Of a stretch of 64,000 nucleotides of DNA, positions 48,838-62,000 are shown in pieces; position 1 is the first letter of the stretch; the number at the start of each line of letters is the position of its first letter. The notes beneath the pieces were generated by a model, which searched no databases, was not told the DNA's origin, and saw only the letters and a list, made by a program, of their open reading frames with translations. A program made the position numbers and the translations under genes. Origin of the DNA: Perca fluviatilis (lineage: Eukaryota; Chordata; Actinopteri; Perciformes; Percidae); the NCBI RefSeq assembly GCF_010015445.1, contig NC_053116.1:10716085-10780084 (forward strand). The letters are read 5' to 3'.

Positions 48838-49928
48838 GGCGTGTCACGATTCTCCAAATTCTCGATTCGATTACATTTTCGATTCTAAGGTCATGGTTCG
48901 ATTTGATTCTCGATTTTTACATTCTTTTTTTTTTTTAACACAGGTTGCAATGCCATTTTTAGACTAGACTTTTATGCAATATAATATCTGACCTTTATTC
49001 GCAATGTACCATACTACATTGTCAAATTTTAAACATTTATTAAGAACATAATGTAACAATAAAATATCTTCATCGTCAATTGGAAACTTGACAATTTGTC
49101 AATAAAGTAAAAAGAAAATAAACCGACAATGCTCAGGGCAGACACTTCACAGCGTCGTTTGGTGTTTTAAGCCCCCAATGTCGTCTTCCAGGCAGCGCTG
49201 CCTGGAAGGCACTAGGATTAGGCAATGGTTATGGCCCTGACACACCAACCCGACGGCTGGCCGTCGGCAGAAAAGGAAGTCGGACTGATCAGTCCGTTCC
49301 CCAAGGTCCATAAAGTGCCTTGGAACACACCGAAGCCACGGCGTCTTGACGGCGGATTTCCACCAACAGCTGCATTCCGACTCCGTCCCAGCTCCAGCAC
49401 TCTGCAGCCGTCTGGAGCAGATACGCAGTGCTTCTATTTCTGCCGGATACCGGAGAGCTCCGCAGCCGTTCCGCAGTTGGTGGAAATAATGGGCGAGCAT
49501 ACGTTCTGCACTTGCGCGAGACGTAATACAAAAAATTAAAACCGGAAATGACAAAGCGTCACGTGGGTCTGGCTTCTCCAGCCGATAGTAATGGCAGCTT
49601 GTTCAAAAGATGATCTCGTATTTTACGAAAATAGTTCACTGAAATGTGTTTCTGAAAATATTTTAAGCGAGGAATAGGCCATGCAGTTGCTGAATCTGTC
49701 TTCATTTCAGATCGACTAAGGTCAGTTTAAAAGATTTGTCAGATTTTGAGAGGCGTTCATCACTCATCCTGCTTAAGCTATAAGCATAAGGAAACTCTGC
49801 TAGCTGTTAGGCTAATGTGCAATGGTAAACAATGGTGGTACACCACATAGCAGAGCTTGCAAACTGTGGCTTTTTTAACTCCCTTTCGGTTGATTTCGAT
49901 TTAAAATCAAAATCATGACATCCTTAAT
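48838..49928. mobile_element. hAT-like insertion just upstream of the copy B start-codon exon
   Basis: Between flanks ATCAACTA (48830-48837) and ATTAACTA (49929-49936), an 8-bp duplication with one mismatch. Copy A has a single ATTAACTA at 14788-14795. Left end ggcgtgtcacgattc, right end near aatcatgacatcc. Contains an inner repeat with 'gacacaccaacccgacggct' near 49240. No transposase frame is seen. Confidence 0.8.
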
Positions 49929-50021
49929 ATTAACTAAGTTAACACTGACTGTTTTGCTTAACTTTGCGTTTCTCTTTGCCAGAAAGCTCCCAGACTTCAG
50001 TCAGACTTGGCAGACTCCGTC

Positions 50022-50079
50022 ATGTTTGTCACTTACTTCCTACTGCTGAGCAGTCTTGGTCTTGTCATTACAACTCAAG
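50022..50079 (+). CDS. Copy B exon: signal peptide
   Basis: MFVTYFLLLSSLGLVITTQ; one residue differs from copy A (H to L). Exon probably starts at 49983 after acceptor tttctctttgccag. Donor GT 50080-50081. Confidence 0.85.
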
Positions 50080-53000
50080 GTGAGTGGCAGTAGAGCTGTA
50101 ATCAGGCCTTAAAAGTACGGCCCGAAAAGGCCCGAGCCCGACAGACTTCGGCCCGAGCCCGACAAGTACATTTTGATTGACAGCTTTTTAAAAGCCCGAA
50201 CCCGTTTACAGCCCGACTGTACAAAAGGCCGTCTATCAGCAGTCATTAGAGTGTCGGAGAAGAACAAAGAAATTAATGAAGTCCTCCAGAGACCAGCCTC
50301 CGACCAATTTCACGCTAATCGAAACGCATCAGCTGACCGCTCATTTACCATGGCAACCCGAAGCGCAAGCCCGAGCCCGTCGGGTCCCGTCGGGTTCGGG
50401 CAAAGATCTTCAGGTCTAAGTGGCAGAGTGGATAAGCTTGTAACATAGGCTATGTGTGATTATACACAAGCTGTTTACTTACTTGTCCTCACTTCTAATG
50501 TTCTTCTTTCTCTTTCTGTATTTTTCATCGTAGCTCAAGACTGCTCCAAACCTGCAGGAGGAGACAACATGGGTTTGAAGGGCGATGACATTCTTTTACA
50601 AACATTCCCAGAGGGGAAGCAAGTGACTTTTGCCTGCAATGTTGGCTATGTGACTGCAGGAGGGTCTCCATCCAGTACTTGTACTGCTGGCACCTGGACT
50701 CCTCTGACGCTGAAATGCGAGAGTGAATAATGACACTTTATTTTTACATTCAAATTTGTAAAAGCAGCAATAATGTGGCAATATTCTCTGGTCTTTGACC
50801 AACCGGGAAATGACGTCTTACCAACATATAAATGCTGGATGAATAGATGAGTGACTGATAATATCTAGTAACCATTCTGTTGAATCAGCTCTACTCTACT
50901 CGACTCGGCTGCGGTGCCCCGTCCTCCCTTTTCCATTGCAGGTTAAGTACCGCCAAAGCCGGTCTACGGAAAGCCGTTCCACTCCCTATTCAGCCCCATT
51001 GTACCGAATTTGGTTGCAGTTCCACCAGAGTTCCACTGGGGGTGATCGCGGTCCAGTGCAAAATGAATGGGACTCTATGGAGCTAGACGGCTAAATGTGT
51101 CTCTTTCACCCGATTGTCTTTGAGAAACCTGAGATTGGATTGTAGTTTTTGCAAGTTCAACATGGGTTATAGGTCGAAAGTTGAATGAACGAGTACTTAT
51201 GTCCTTTTGAGTTCTTACAGGGGGAGTCGTTGTTGCCCATAACACGCTAGCATTCTGCTAATGAATGCTGATTGGTCAGTGAAGGTCTGATTACGATCGG
51301 AGATCCCGCTTGACGGCATCCGAAGCAGAGCCTGAATATCAGAGTAAATATTTCGGCGTGGTCTTTAAAACATCAGCAAACCTCTTTCTAGCACGTGTAT
51401 TAACAGGGAGAGCCGAACCTGTCAGCTGTGTTGTCGATGCCTCGAGAGAAAAAAGGAAGGGACTCCGAGCTTGCCGTAAAGCAGTATCTCTGGCCGTATA
51501 TGTGTATGACGTCATTAACATTTTAAAAGGCTTTTTAGAACAAAAAAGCGACTTTAAAAAAATCTAACACCCAGCAGTGTGTATTTTCTTAGCCTCCCCT
51601 TTCGAATGCAACATTCAAATTACTAGACAAAAAATGATATCCTGAGAAAAAGTGGATTTTGAGGGGTATAGCTCCATAGAGTCCCATTCATTCTGCACTG
51701 GCCTGTGAGCGCCCCCTATATGGAACTCTGGTGGAACTGCAACCAGTTCAGAAGCCGGAAGTAACGAGGGAGTGGAACTTCTTCCTATATTAGAAGTTCT
51801 TTGGTACCGCCTGAGGCGAGTGTGGCTGGTTGTTGTCATAGCGACGCCGCAGGAAACTGCCGTGACCTAACGCGACACACACACAGAATGTCGGAATGCC
51901 AACAGGTACTAAAAAAGTACCTGTTGGCAGGTCCCAGGGACTTTTTTTTCATAATGGAAAACCAAAAAAGGCGAGTAGAGTCGAGGCGAGTCGAGCAGGT
52001 ACCATGTAATGGAAAATCGCCATTAGACCGGATGCCACATATGCGTGTGATTAAATCCTTATGAGGGTTATCTTTTTTTCAGGGAGGGACTGTGGCTTTG
52101 CTGGAGAAGTGGACAACGGAAATGTCGATTACCCTGAAGGGACACACTTTGGTGATAGACTAGTGGTCACTTGCAACACCGGGTTAGTAATAAACAGATA
52201 ACTAGGACGGTTCATGTTAAGAGAATATGTTTTTAAAATGTAATTGTAAGAAATGTATTTACCTCTAAAATGTCAGCAACCATCATGTTTCCAAATCAAA
52301 AAAATTATTCTAATCAAAGTGGGTGTTCAGTGGGGCTTACCAGTCAGTGTTATCATGTGAATTAAAGGGTTACACAGATTCTTCTTGACATGTGTTGTCT
52401 GAAGTTAAGTTTTTTAATTCCCTAATTAGCTTCTATATGGTCCCCAACAAAGGTCAAATCCTTTGTGGAGCCCAAGGGTGGATGGACAGCTTGCCTGTAT
52501 GTGAAGGTTGGTCATCTCTGTGTGTTAGTACAAGACACATGACTAAATAAAAACTGTGTATTTCCATTCTAATAGATGTCACTTTCATTTTGCAGTGGTG
52601 ACTTGTGGTCCGCCACCTGTGGTAGTGAATGGTGTTTTCAGTCCAGTCAAAGAATCCTATGACTATAGAGAAGTTGTACAGTACAAATGTCAAAATGATT
52701 ATACACTTAATGGATCAATTTCAATATCATGTTCAGAACATGGAACATTTGGTCCTGCTCCAACATGTGTCCGTAAGTGTTTTATAATTTTTTTAATTTT
52801 TCTCAACATTTTCCCAGTGTAAACTCAGCTTTGACTAACACTCTCCCGTACTTTGAAAAACGTTATTTAGGACAATTGTATTAATTTCTATTTTAAAATG
52901 TTCTCTTCCTGCAGTGGTTCGATGTGAGGATCCTAATATAGCCAATGGTGAACAGGTTGATGGTTCTCGACCCCCTCATGGATACAATTCTACGGTGACA

Positions 53001-56000
53001 TACGAGTGCAAATCTGGGTATGTTATGGAAGGAGGATGCAGCCTGACATGTGGAATAGATAGTCAGTGGTCACCTGGACTTCCAACATGTCAAAGTAAGT
53101 CATTAATTGAAATTACTACTTGGTGTAAGTCTGTAAAGAAAAGTCAACACACAAGCCATCACATTTTTACATGTGATTAATCTCATAACATTGCATATAC
53201 TTCTGTGTGTGAAATATCTTTCATAGTTGGATGTGCATTTCAAATTTCTTTTCTGGTCAAAAAACACATTTAACTTTTCCTAATTGGCCAAGGCTTTGCT
53301 CTGGATTTCCCCTGATGCAGGACGTCTGCGGACCGGCTCCGCTGCGTGCCGGCTGTGTGCTCCGCCGTCCGTCAATACCCACCAGGTCCGGATTTGTTGC
53401 GGCACGGCTGCGGCCATGACTGACAGCTCAAGTCACGAGGACCCACAAGTTCTTGCAAATTCACGTAGAATAGAACCACAAAACCAACAACAGATAGTTT
53501 CCATCCAGAAGAGGAGAGGGGAAACAGCTCTGTGCTGTGTTTTCAAGGTGTAGTGCAGGGAAATATGATCCGCCGTGAGCACGGTGTATTTTATTTAGAA
53601 AATTAACCGGATGTTTTATTTTGCTTCTGTGCTCGACTTCCTGTCCCGCACTATCTGCCATGTGCTGAATTGCTGCGGAGCTCTCCGGCGTCTGGCAAAA
53701 ATAGAAGCTCTGCGTATCTGCTCCAGAGGGCTGTGGATCGCCGGAGCTGTGCCGGAGTCGGAACGCAGCCGTTCTGCAGTCAGTGGAAATACACACATTG
53801 ACTTGAATGGAAACCTAATGACTCCGCCGCCGTTCTGGAGACGTTACGCAGCCAGTGGAAATTGGGGTCTAGAGAGTAGCTCTGTTTCCATCCACACGTT
53901 TTTATCCTAATTAAGTGATATCGAATGAAAAATTCCTTATGGAAACAGTAAAATTCAATTGAATTTCATGAATATTGACTAAAAGGAAATACGTTCGGTC
54001 TCATCGGATTTTATCTTGATCTATATACGGCTTATGTGATAAACCAGGCATGAAAACGGGTCAGGGGTGAAAAAGGTGAGAAGGATATAACCCCTCTAGG
54101 GCATGCTCCCCCGGAAGAAAATGTTAAATATTCCATATTTAAAGCATCAATCTGATTTTGAGATGCATTTTTTGCCAACCAACAGTGTAATATTTCAATA
54201 TGCACTCATTAAAGTTAATTTGACTGGCAAAACAGTTAAAAGTCCTTCTGACATTACACAATAATAAGTCATAATTTTTAAAAACTAAAAAAGAAAAAAA
54301 AAGATAAATTTTTACTTCTTTCAACCATATGTTAAATTAAGAGTCAATGTGGATTTACATATTGCCCTAATATCATAATCCTACAATGAGTCATTGTGAA
54401 AACTAAACTTTACTACTTTGGCCAAGTCATCATCAAAAAAGCGAATTTATATATTAGTTGTCATCTACATTTATTAAAAACGTTCCATATAGCTAGACGT
54501 CTAAACTCCCGTTATGTTTAAATACCTGCCATGCTGATTCCAAACAGACAGCTTTATCAAGGCAGTTTGGGCTTCAGATAGCTTTTAAACAGTGGCCATT
54601 GTTAATGACAAATCATGTTCCGCTATGAACGCGCACAAACGTATTGTTTGTATCACGGTCGGTCAGTAAAGGAACAGTCGCAGCGGTAGCGGCCGTTGCC
54701 GGTAACGTACTCGTATGACAGAGCTTTGTGACTAGCATCTAATGACAAGCTAGCAAGCCCTGGCTTACCGCTACTGTTGTACGGTGTCTTCCTTCAACAT
54801 GCGCTGCAGAAGCAAGCACCCGGCTCCCTCAGTTTGAGGCACCAAGTGCTGAACGGCTTCCCGTCTCCACTCTTTTCCTCTGGTCCTCTATTCATGCCCA
54901 CCGCCATTTCTTTTAACTACTTTCTCAACTAATGCTTCCTGTATCTACATGCTCCAAGTTTGATAAACTTGCCTCCATTTTTTTTAGCCGCATTACCACG
55001 GAGACCACACCGGCACTTGTTCGGCACCGCACGCTCACATTTCGGCAAAGACCCGCCCTACTTTGCATCTGATTGGCTAGAACTCGTTTCATTGGGAGGT
55101 GGAAGTTCGATGATTGGTTGAATCCAGCGCATCAAAACAAACCATTTTTTTTAAATCATTTACAATCCCGTAATTGTCTCCATCTGTTGAAAGCCCAACC
55201 GAGCTGTTTTCACACTTCGTCTGTCGATTCCCTTTTAGCTTTTAGTTCTTTTAGTTTCCTTCTTTTCTGTGATGGTCCTGCCCCAGTATCAACCATAACT
55301 ACAACAGATAACTTCTAAAATAAAATTAAAATACAATTAGGCCTGTATAAAGAAATCTTCTGCTACCCTTTACATTGCTGGATACAATAACACAGACTTT
55401 TCCGGTGTTACAAAGAAATCTGTGACCCGTCAGAATGTGTGCTCTGTAGCGCCGTCTACCTGCCGTAAATCATTTTGTTACTTTGCGGGGAAAATCGGAC
55501 CCGGTTAAGGACATTATTAAAAACTAGGTCTATATTAAATTAGCGTTATTTTTCACTGTTAGTCTCGTTTGCTGTTACAGGTCATTTATGATCATCAAAT
55601 GAAAAATTAGTTTTCACAAAGTGAATAAAGCTATCTTTGTGGTATTAGCATATCTCTGATGTCGGTAACATTGTCCTGATTTATGTTTTTGCAGGAATAA
55701 CACCCTCACCTAAACCCACCACCACAACACATTCTCCCCCAAAGACACCAGGTAAAATCCATGTTAATGCTTAAAGGGATACTTCACCCATTTAGCATTA
55801 AGCTTTGTATCAGCAGAAACACGGTAGTATTTTTGAATGACCGTGCTTCCCTCCCTCATGTACCCCTGAAACGAGAGATCTCTGTATCGGGGTCTGGAAA
55901 AAATCTTCCGATGATGGAAAATGACGATTTTTGCGTCATCGGAAGATTTTTTTCCCAGAGGCAATGGACTACAGCCATAGACGGTATATAAGAATGGATC

Positions 56001-59000
56001 AACAGATCCCGTTGCTCTGGACGGAGACCAGTGAAGGCTATTAGAAGCACTTTTCCGGTGATCACTTGCTTTACTGCGCAGCCTCCAACTGAGAGAGACA
56101 ACGTAAATGTGACGTGAGCAACGTGTCTGAAAGTTGTAGGTCTTCTGGTAGCTGTGCCAAGAGAAACCTCAATCATTCCCAATCTTACAGAGAAGGAGAG
56201 CGTAGGTAAGGAGATAACATGGGCACGGGCTAATTATTGCTAACTAAAATGCTAGTTAACATTAGTAATTAAACCTAAACAGCTCATGTAAGTCGAACCT
56301 GCGAGCCTGCGAGCTTCTACTGTACTATACGGTAATTCCTCTACTAATGACACAATCGTTAGCCTATTTTTACAAAAACGTCTGCTACGGAGCCATAATG
56401 TGAGGTACAAGGTAATGGAGCCTTTTATACATTGTCGTGTTTCTTTAGAAATAAACAATGGACAAATAGAGTCTTTAAATGCTTCAGATGTAAAGTTATT
56501 CGCTGTCAAGTGACGTCAAAATGAATGCTAGTCAGTGGAATGCTAATGCAGACCTGCCAACCTGTACGCATTTTGCGTAGTAGATACGCATTTTGACATC
56601 AAAATATGGTGATACGATTTGTCACGCATTGTGAGCGCATCAATCTGCTCGGTGTGCGTAACAAACAGAGCGAGCAGCCGCCAGACTATAACATCTGTTG
56701 ATCCGTGCAGGACTTCACTGTGAGCGGACTGTTTAGAGACGATGTGACCGGAAGGTAACGTTAAAGGTTCGCTGCTACTGTAGCAGTACTGCAAGGAAAC
56801 GCTGAACTGAGCTGTGTGTTTTTAGTGTTAAACACTGCTGCAGGTGTTCATGCACGACTGTTGTTGGTGATTTCCAGAGGTGGAAGACTTACTCAGATCA
56901 TTTATTGCAGTAAAAGTAGAAAAAACAGTGTTGTAGAGTTACAAATTACTTGTCAGTTACAAGTCCTGCATTTAACATCTTCCCTATGTAATAGTACAAA
57001 AGTATTATCAAAGTACCAAAAGTAAAAGTGGTCATTATACAGTGTAATATATTTTATTTTATTGGATTATATTATGATCCAATTAATTGTATTAAATATG
57101 ACCGATATATATATAGCCTACTTGAACATAATTATTTTCTAGGGTTTAAAATGTTTACAGATTTGACATTTAAGGTAGGGTGACCAGATTTCCCGGAGCT
57201 AAAACCGGGACACTTTGCACGTGACCGTAGTGCTCATGCACGCACAACATGTGCCAGCCCAGGTCAGACATAGACACAGAAAGTAACTTCATTATTTTGA
57301 TCGTAGGCTCCTCATCTAATAATAACAAAATAACAGTGTTTTTCCTGTAAAATTAACTAAATTGCAGCAACAGCCTTTTTCAGTTTAGTGTGAGATTTAT
57401 GTGGAGATTTTTTCTAAAAAAGATTCTTTGAAGTGTTATTTATTCCAATAACACCAAAAGAATTAAAATGATTTATTGAAAATTTTGAGCATAACCACTT
57501 CATTTCCTGCATTCTGGTGAATTTTTATGCACATATTTCTACCTTTTTCTGAATCAATGTATACTGCAACCTGCAAATAGTAGCCTAGGCATCATTTACT
57601 CCTCCCTCCTGTTTGGCGTCTTTTGGTGAGGAAGTAACCTCGATCCTTAAATGTGCATATGACCATTATTCACCTCAATGATACATTAATTCATTTTAAT
57701 TTATAATAGACCCCTGGACTGTAATATTTCAGATGTGTTTGAGCAAGATTTCTGCTCATGTCCAAAACTTTGTGCACATTCAAAATACAGTATATCTGTG
57801 TTCTCTGTGATTTGGAGGAGACGATGAGTCGTGACATTTTGAGAAAAATAAAGTTAGGTTAGTAGGCTATTACAAGAATAAAGTCACTATATTTCAGAAA
57901 CTAATCTATACCTGCACCATAGTCTGCTGTGCATTACGTGATAGCTCTGCTGATACGGTAGATCTCAGACCTTCTGACAAACACAGAGCCCCGTTTTGGT
58001 CTCTGGTCTCTGAATGAGACAAATAGTTTAGCTAAAGAAGCTAGGGAAGTGGCTGTACGCTGCTACACATCGGAGGTGGAAAACGGAAACTACAGAAATA
58101 CACGGAGCACAAACGTAACACATCTACCGCAGCATGCCCACAGCGGAGCGCGTCCATAAACCTGAAGCTGCGCTGCATTTTACAGAAAGAGTGGACACAA
58201 GCAGGTCTTTCCTCACGGAGAGACGGTTGCTAGGTGATAGCAAACAAATACGGCAAAAAAAAACAACTCAAAAAATTCGGGGCTGAAGACCCGGCAAAAT
58301 CGTCTGACTCCGCTCCTGGTGTAAACTGTGACATTTTAGCGTCCCGACAGGCTTTTGTCGGGACTCGGGACAAACAATTGAAAATCGGGACTGTCCCGGT
58401 CAAACCGGGACGTCTGGTCACCCTAATCAAAGAATTTCTAATATAGGAAGAAGTTCCACTCAAGGGGGTAAGCTTCGCTTCAGAACTCGAACCTCCTATG
58501 GCGACATTTTGTTGCTACCTGGCCATCACCTCCCGCTAGCATTCCACTGACTAGCATTCATTTTGGCGCCACTTGACAGCGAATAACTTTACATCTGAAG
58601 CGTTTAAAGACTCTATTTGTCCATTGTTTAGTTCTAAAGAAACACGACAATGTATAAAAGGCTCCATTACCTTGTACCTCACGTTATGGCTCCGTTGCAG
58701 ACGTTTTTGTAAAAATAGGCTAACGATTGTGTCACATACTAGAGGAATTACCGTATAGTACAGGATAAGGTTGCAGGCAGTTTCGACTTACATGAGCTGT
58801 TTAGGATTAATTACTAATGTTAACTAGCATTTTAGTTAGCAATAATTAGCCTGTGCCTATGTTATCTCCTTACATATACCTACACTCTCCATCTCTGTAA
58901 GACTGGGAATGATTGAGATTTCTCTTGGCACAGCTACCAGAAGACTTACAACTTTCAGACACGTTGCTCACGTCACATTTACGCTGTCTCTCTCAGTTGG

Positions 59001-62000
59001 AGGCTGTGCAGTAAAGCTGGCCATCACCGGAAAAGTGCTTCTAATATCCTTCACTGGTCTCCGTCCAGAGCAACGGGGTCTGTTGGTCCATTTTATACTG
59101 TCTATGGTTCCACTCCCTCGTTACTTCCGGCTTCTGAACTGGTTGCAGTTCCACCAGAATTCCATATAGGGGGCGCTCACAGGCCAGTGCAGAATGAATG
59201 GGACTCTATGGAGCTATACCCCTAAAAATCCACTTTTCTCAGGATATCATTTTTTGTCTAGTAATTTGAATGTTGCATTCGAAAGGGGAGGCAAAGAAAA
59301 TACACACTGCTGGGTGATAGATTTTTTAAAGTCGTTTTTTTGTTCTAAAAAGCCTTTTAAAATGTCAATGACGTCATACACATACACGGCCAGAGATACT
59401 GCTTTACGGCAAGCTCGGAGTCTCTTCCTTTTTTCTCTCGAGGCATCAACAACACAGCTGACAGGTTAGGCTCTCCCTGTCATGTTAGAAAGAGGTTTGC
59501 TGATGTTTTAAAGACTACGCCGAAATATTCACTCTGACATTCATGCTCTGCTTCGGATGCCGTCAAGCTGGATCTCCGATTGTAATCAGTCGTTCACTGA
59601 AAAAAACTACAATCAAATCTGAGGTTTCTCAACGACAATCGGGTGAAAGAGACACATTTAGCCGTCTAGCTCCATAGAGTCCCATTCATTTTGCACTGGA
59701 CCGCGATCACTCACAGTGGAACTCTGGTGGAACTGCAACCAAATACGGTACAATGGGGCTGAATAGGGAGTGGAACGGCTTTCCGTAGACCGGCTTTGCC
59801 CTAATTTAAGGGCACATTTCCGCGTGCGTGCCGCCATGTTCATGAAGCAGAACTTCGACAATAAATCAGCAAGTTGCTACTCAAAAAAGTTTTTCAAGGT
59901 TGGCAGGTCTGCTGATGGGAGGTGATCTCTTTGTAGCATCAAAATGGCGCCATAGGAGGTTCAAGTTCTGAAGCGAAGCTTACCCCCTTGACTACAGCCA
60001 GTAGTAGGAGCTACTTCCACATGTTTTCAACCCGCCCATAGGGGGTTGGACTGTTGTCTTTACCCGAAGCTTGCCGAAGCAAAACGAGTGTCAGCCATTT
60101 TGAAGCTTCACTAAACAGGGGCTCTCGTCTTTTCAGCAGAAAAGTTTTACAACAATTATGTGCATTCAAACTACCGCACATGTGTACCACCGGGATGCAT
60201 TGGCACAAATCGGAGAATATGCAGGACACTTTATTACAGACGGAATACTAAACACACTATGTGAGCTTCACCTGCTACGGAGACCAGCACCTCAGCCTTC
60301 GGTGTCGTCCGATGCCGCTAGCTGGGGAAAGGGACCTCGACAGCGGTGTTCGAGGCGAGCTAGGTGGAAAGCTAACGCTAGCCAGCCAACTGTTCCATCA
60401 ATCCTGCTTGCAAGTGTCCACTCATTAGACAACAAACTGGACTACATCCAACTTCAATGAAAGTCCCAACGCAAGTTCAGAGACTGCTGTGTTTTTGTTG
60501 TTATGGAAACATGGCTGAACAACAGTGTACCAGACTATCCAGCTACCAGGCCGGCTGCTCTGTCGCCAGGTAAGACTAGTGGAGTGGGGCTGTATTAACA
60601 CGGACTGCCTGGTGCAGAAATGGGTGCTTGGATCCAACTAACTGCTAACGGCTGGTGGAGTTTGACTGTTAAATGCCGACCATTTTACATTCCACGCAAA
60701 TTTACGGCTGCAAAATATACTCTGTGTTTACAGCCCACCAAGCGCTAATGCTAGTATGCGTTAGCTGAACTTTACGGAGCCTATAATGTGTGTGCATAAA
60801 TGTAGCCTGTTTCGTATACTGTTTTTATATAATGTCGGTTTTATATATTTTAAATGTGTAACACCACTTGAGCCACAGTGAAACGTTTCGTGTATATGGT
60901 TGAAATGACAATAAAACACATTTGAGTTGAGTTGACCGTCTCACTGTCTGTCTGTAAATGGTAGGCGTGGCTTGGGAGTGGACTCTAAAGCAGCAAAGCA
61001 AGTGCATTCTGGGATTTGGTGTCTTTCATCCACATGAGCCAAAAACACGTTTTCGGGCTTTTCTCGGCCTGGAAGCCACCAATTTATAAAAACAAATTCA
61101 CATTTCTACTACATAAGGGACCCAATTTAAAGATATATATTTATCTTTCCAACGGTGAAATATCCCTTTTAAGAAGCCATTAGCAGCCCTACAGGGTTGT
61201 CACCTGACAAAATGGTGCAAATAGTTCGGGCCTTTTTGGGGTGATGGACACCAAAGGGCTAAACTGTTTTACAGTATCAAAGCTAATTAACGTATCTTAG
61301 ATCTAACTGCTATCGTTGTGTTTGTGTCAAGGAATTACAGTTGAATGATCGTAGTGAAGTTTAAACGAGGCTTTATTTGCTGCCGATATTGCTTGCTACA
61401 AAGTGAAGTAGTGTTTGGCGATATGTTCTGAACTGTACCGCAGTTTGTACTCAAATTCTTAAAAAAAAAAAAACGAACATTCACGTCTGGTTATTTAATC
61501 CAAAAACAGTTAACTAATTAATTGTCCAGAAATTGATACTATACCATGATATACTGTATATCAATATCCTAATATAAAATTACTCAAACCTGCTGGAAGA
61601 TTGTATCCATATTGCTCACTCCTGATTTGAAATAATTACAGATTTTAGTTTTCCCAAAAAAATCTGTCTGTTACACTTTTGTGTTTATACTTTTGTTTCT
61701 ATTAGTGCTGAGCAAAGTCTGTATTTTTGCATACATTGCATTTGGACCTCACAGGAAAGGAAAGTGCAACTTATCTGAGGAAGTTGATGGTGTTCAGGGT
61801 AAATTTACCTAAAAAGCTGGTCTTATTGCATGCATGTTTCAGTTAGAAGTATGCAAATTTTATTAAATTGTAACCATGCACTGCCTTCAGCAGCACACTC
61901 TTCCACCATATATGCAGCCCACACTACTGCCACCTCTACTGAGCTATGTAGATTTTGATTACATTAATGGATATTAGGGGTGGGAAAAAATCAAAAATCA

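Larger units (their letters stand above)
56549..59911. mobile_element. hAT-like element splitting repeat F (CAGACCTGCCAACCT tips)
   Basis: Tips CAGACCTGCCAACCT (56549) and AGGTTGGCAGGTCTG (ending 59911). Outside them, repeat F continues on each side ('gtcagtggaatgct' left, 'gggaggtgat' right), matching an unbroken inverse copy at 58505-58545. Inside are a Tol2-like end (56874-57036), another TIR element (57176-58425), the second repeat F copy and repeat G copy 3. Confidence 0.72.
55775..61168. mobile_element. 5.4-kb TTAA-flanked composite insertion, private to copy B
   Basis: Tips AAGGGATACTTCACCC and the inverse GGTGAAATATCCCTT lie between TTAA at 55771-55774 and 61169-61172. Copy A reads 'atgcttaagaagcc' with one TTAA at this point (about 22403-22406), so both boundaries are exact. 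TTAA target duplication suits piggyBac-type insertion. It includes repeat F, a hAT-like element (56549-59911) and further repeats. No transposase frame is found. Confidence 0.88.

Noticed and set aside
56252..56509. 85-codon frame whose first half recurs at 58573-58758
   Set aside because: Both lie in the two arms of repeat F inside a transposon composite; the second copy is truncated and no domain is recognised.
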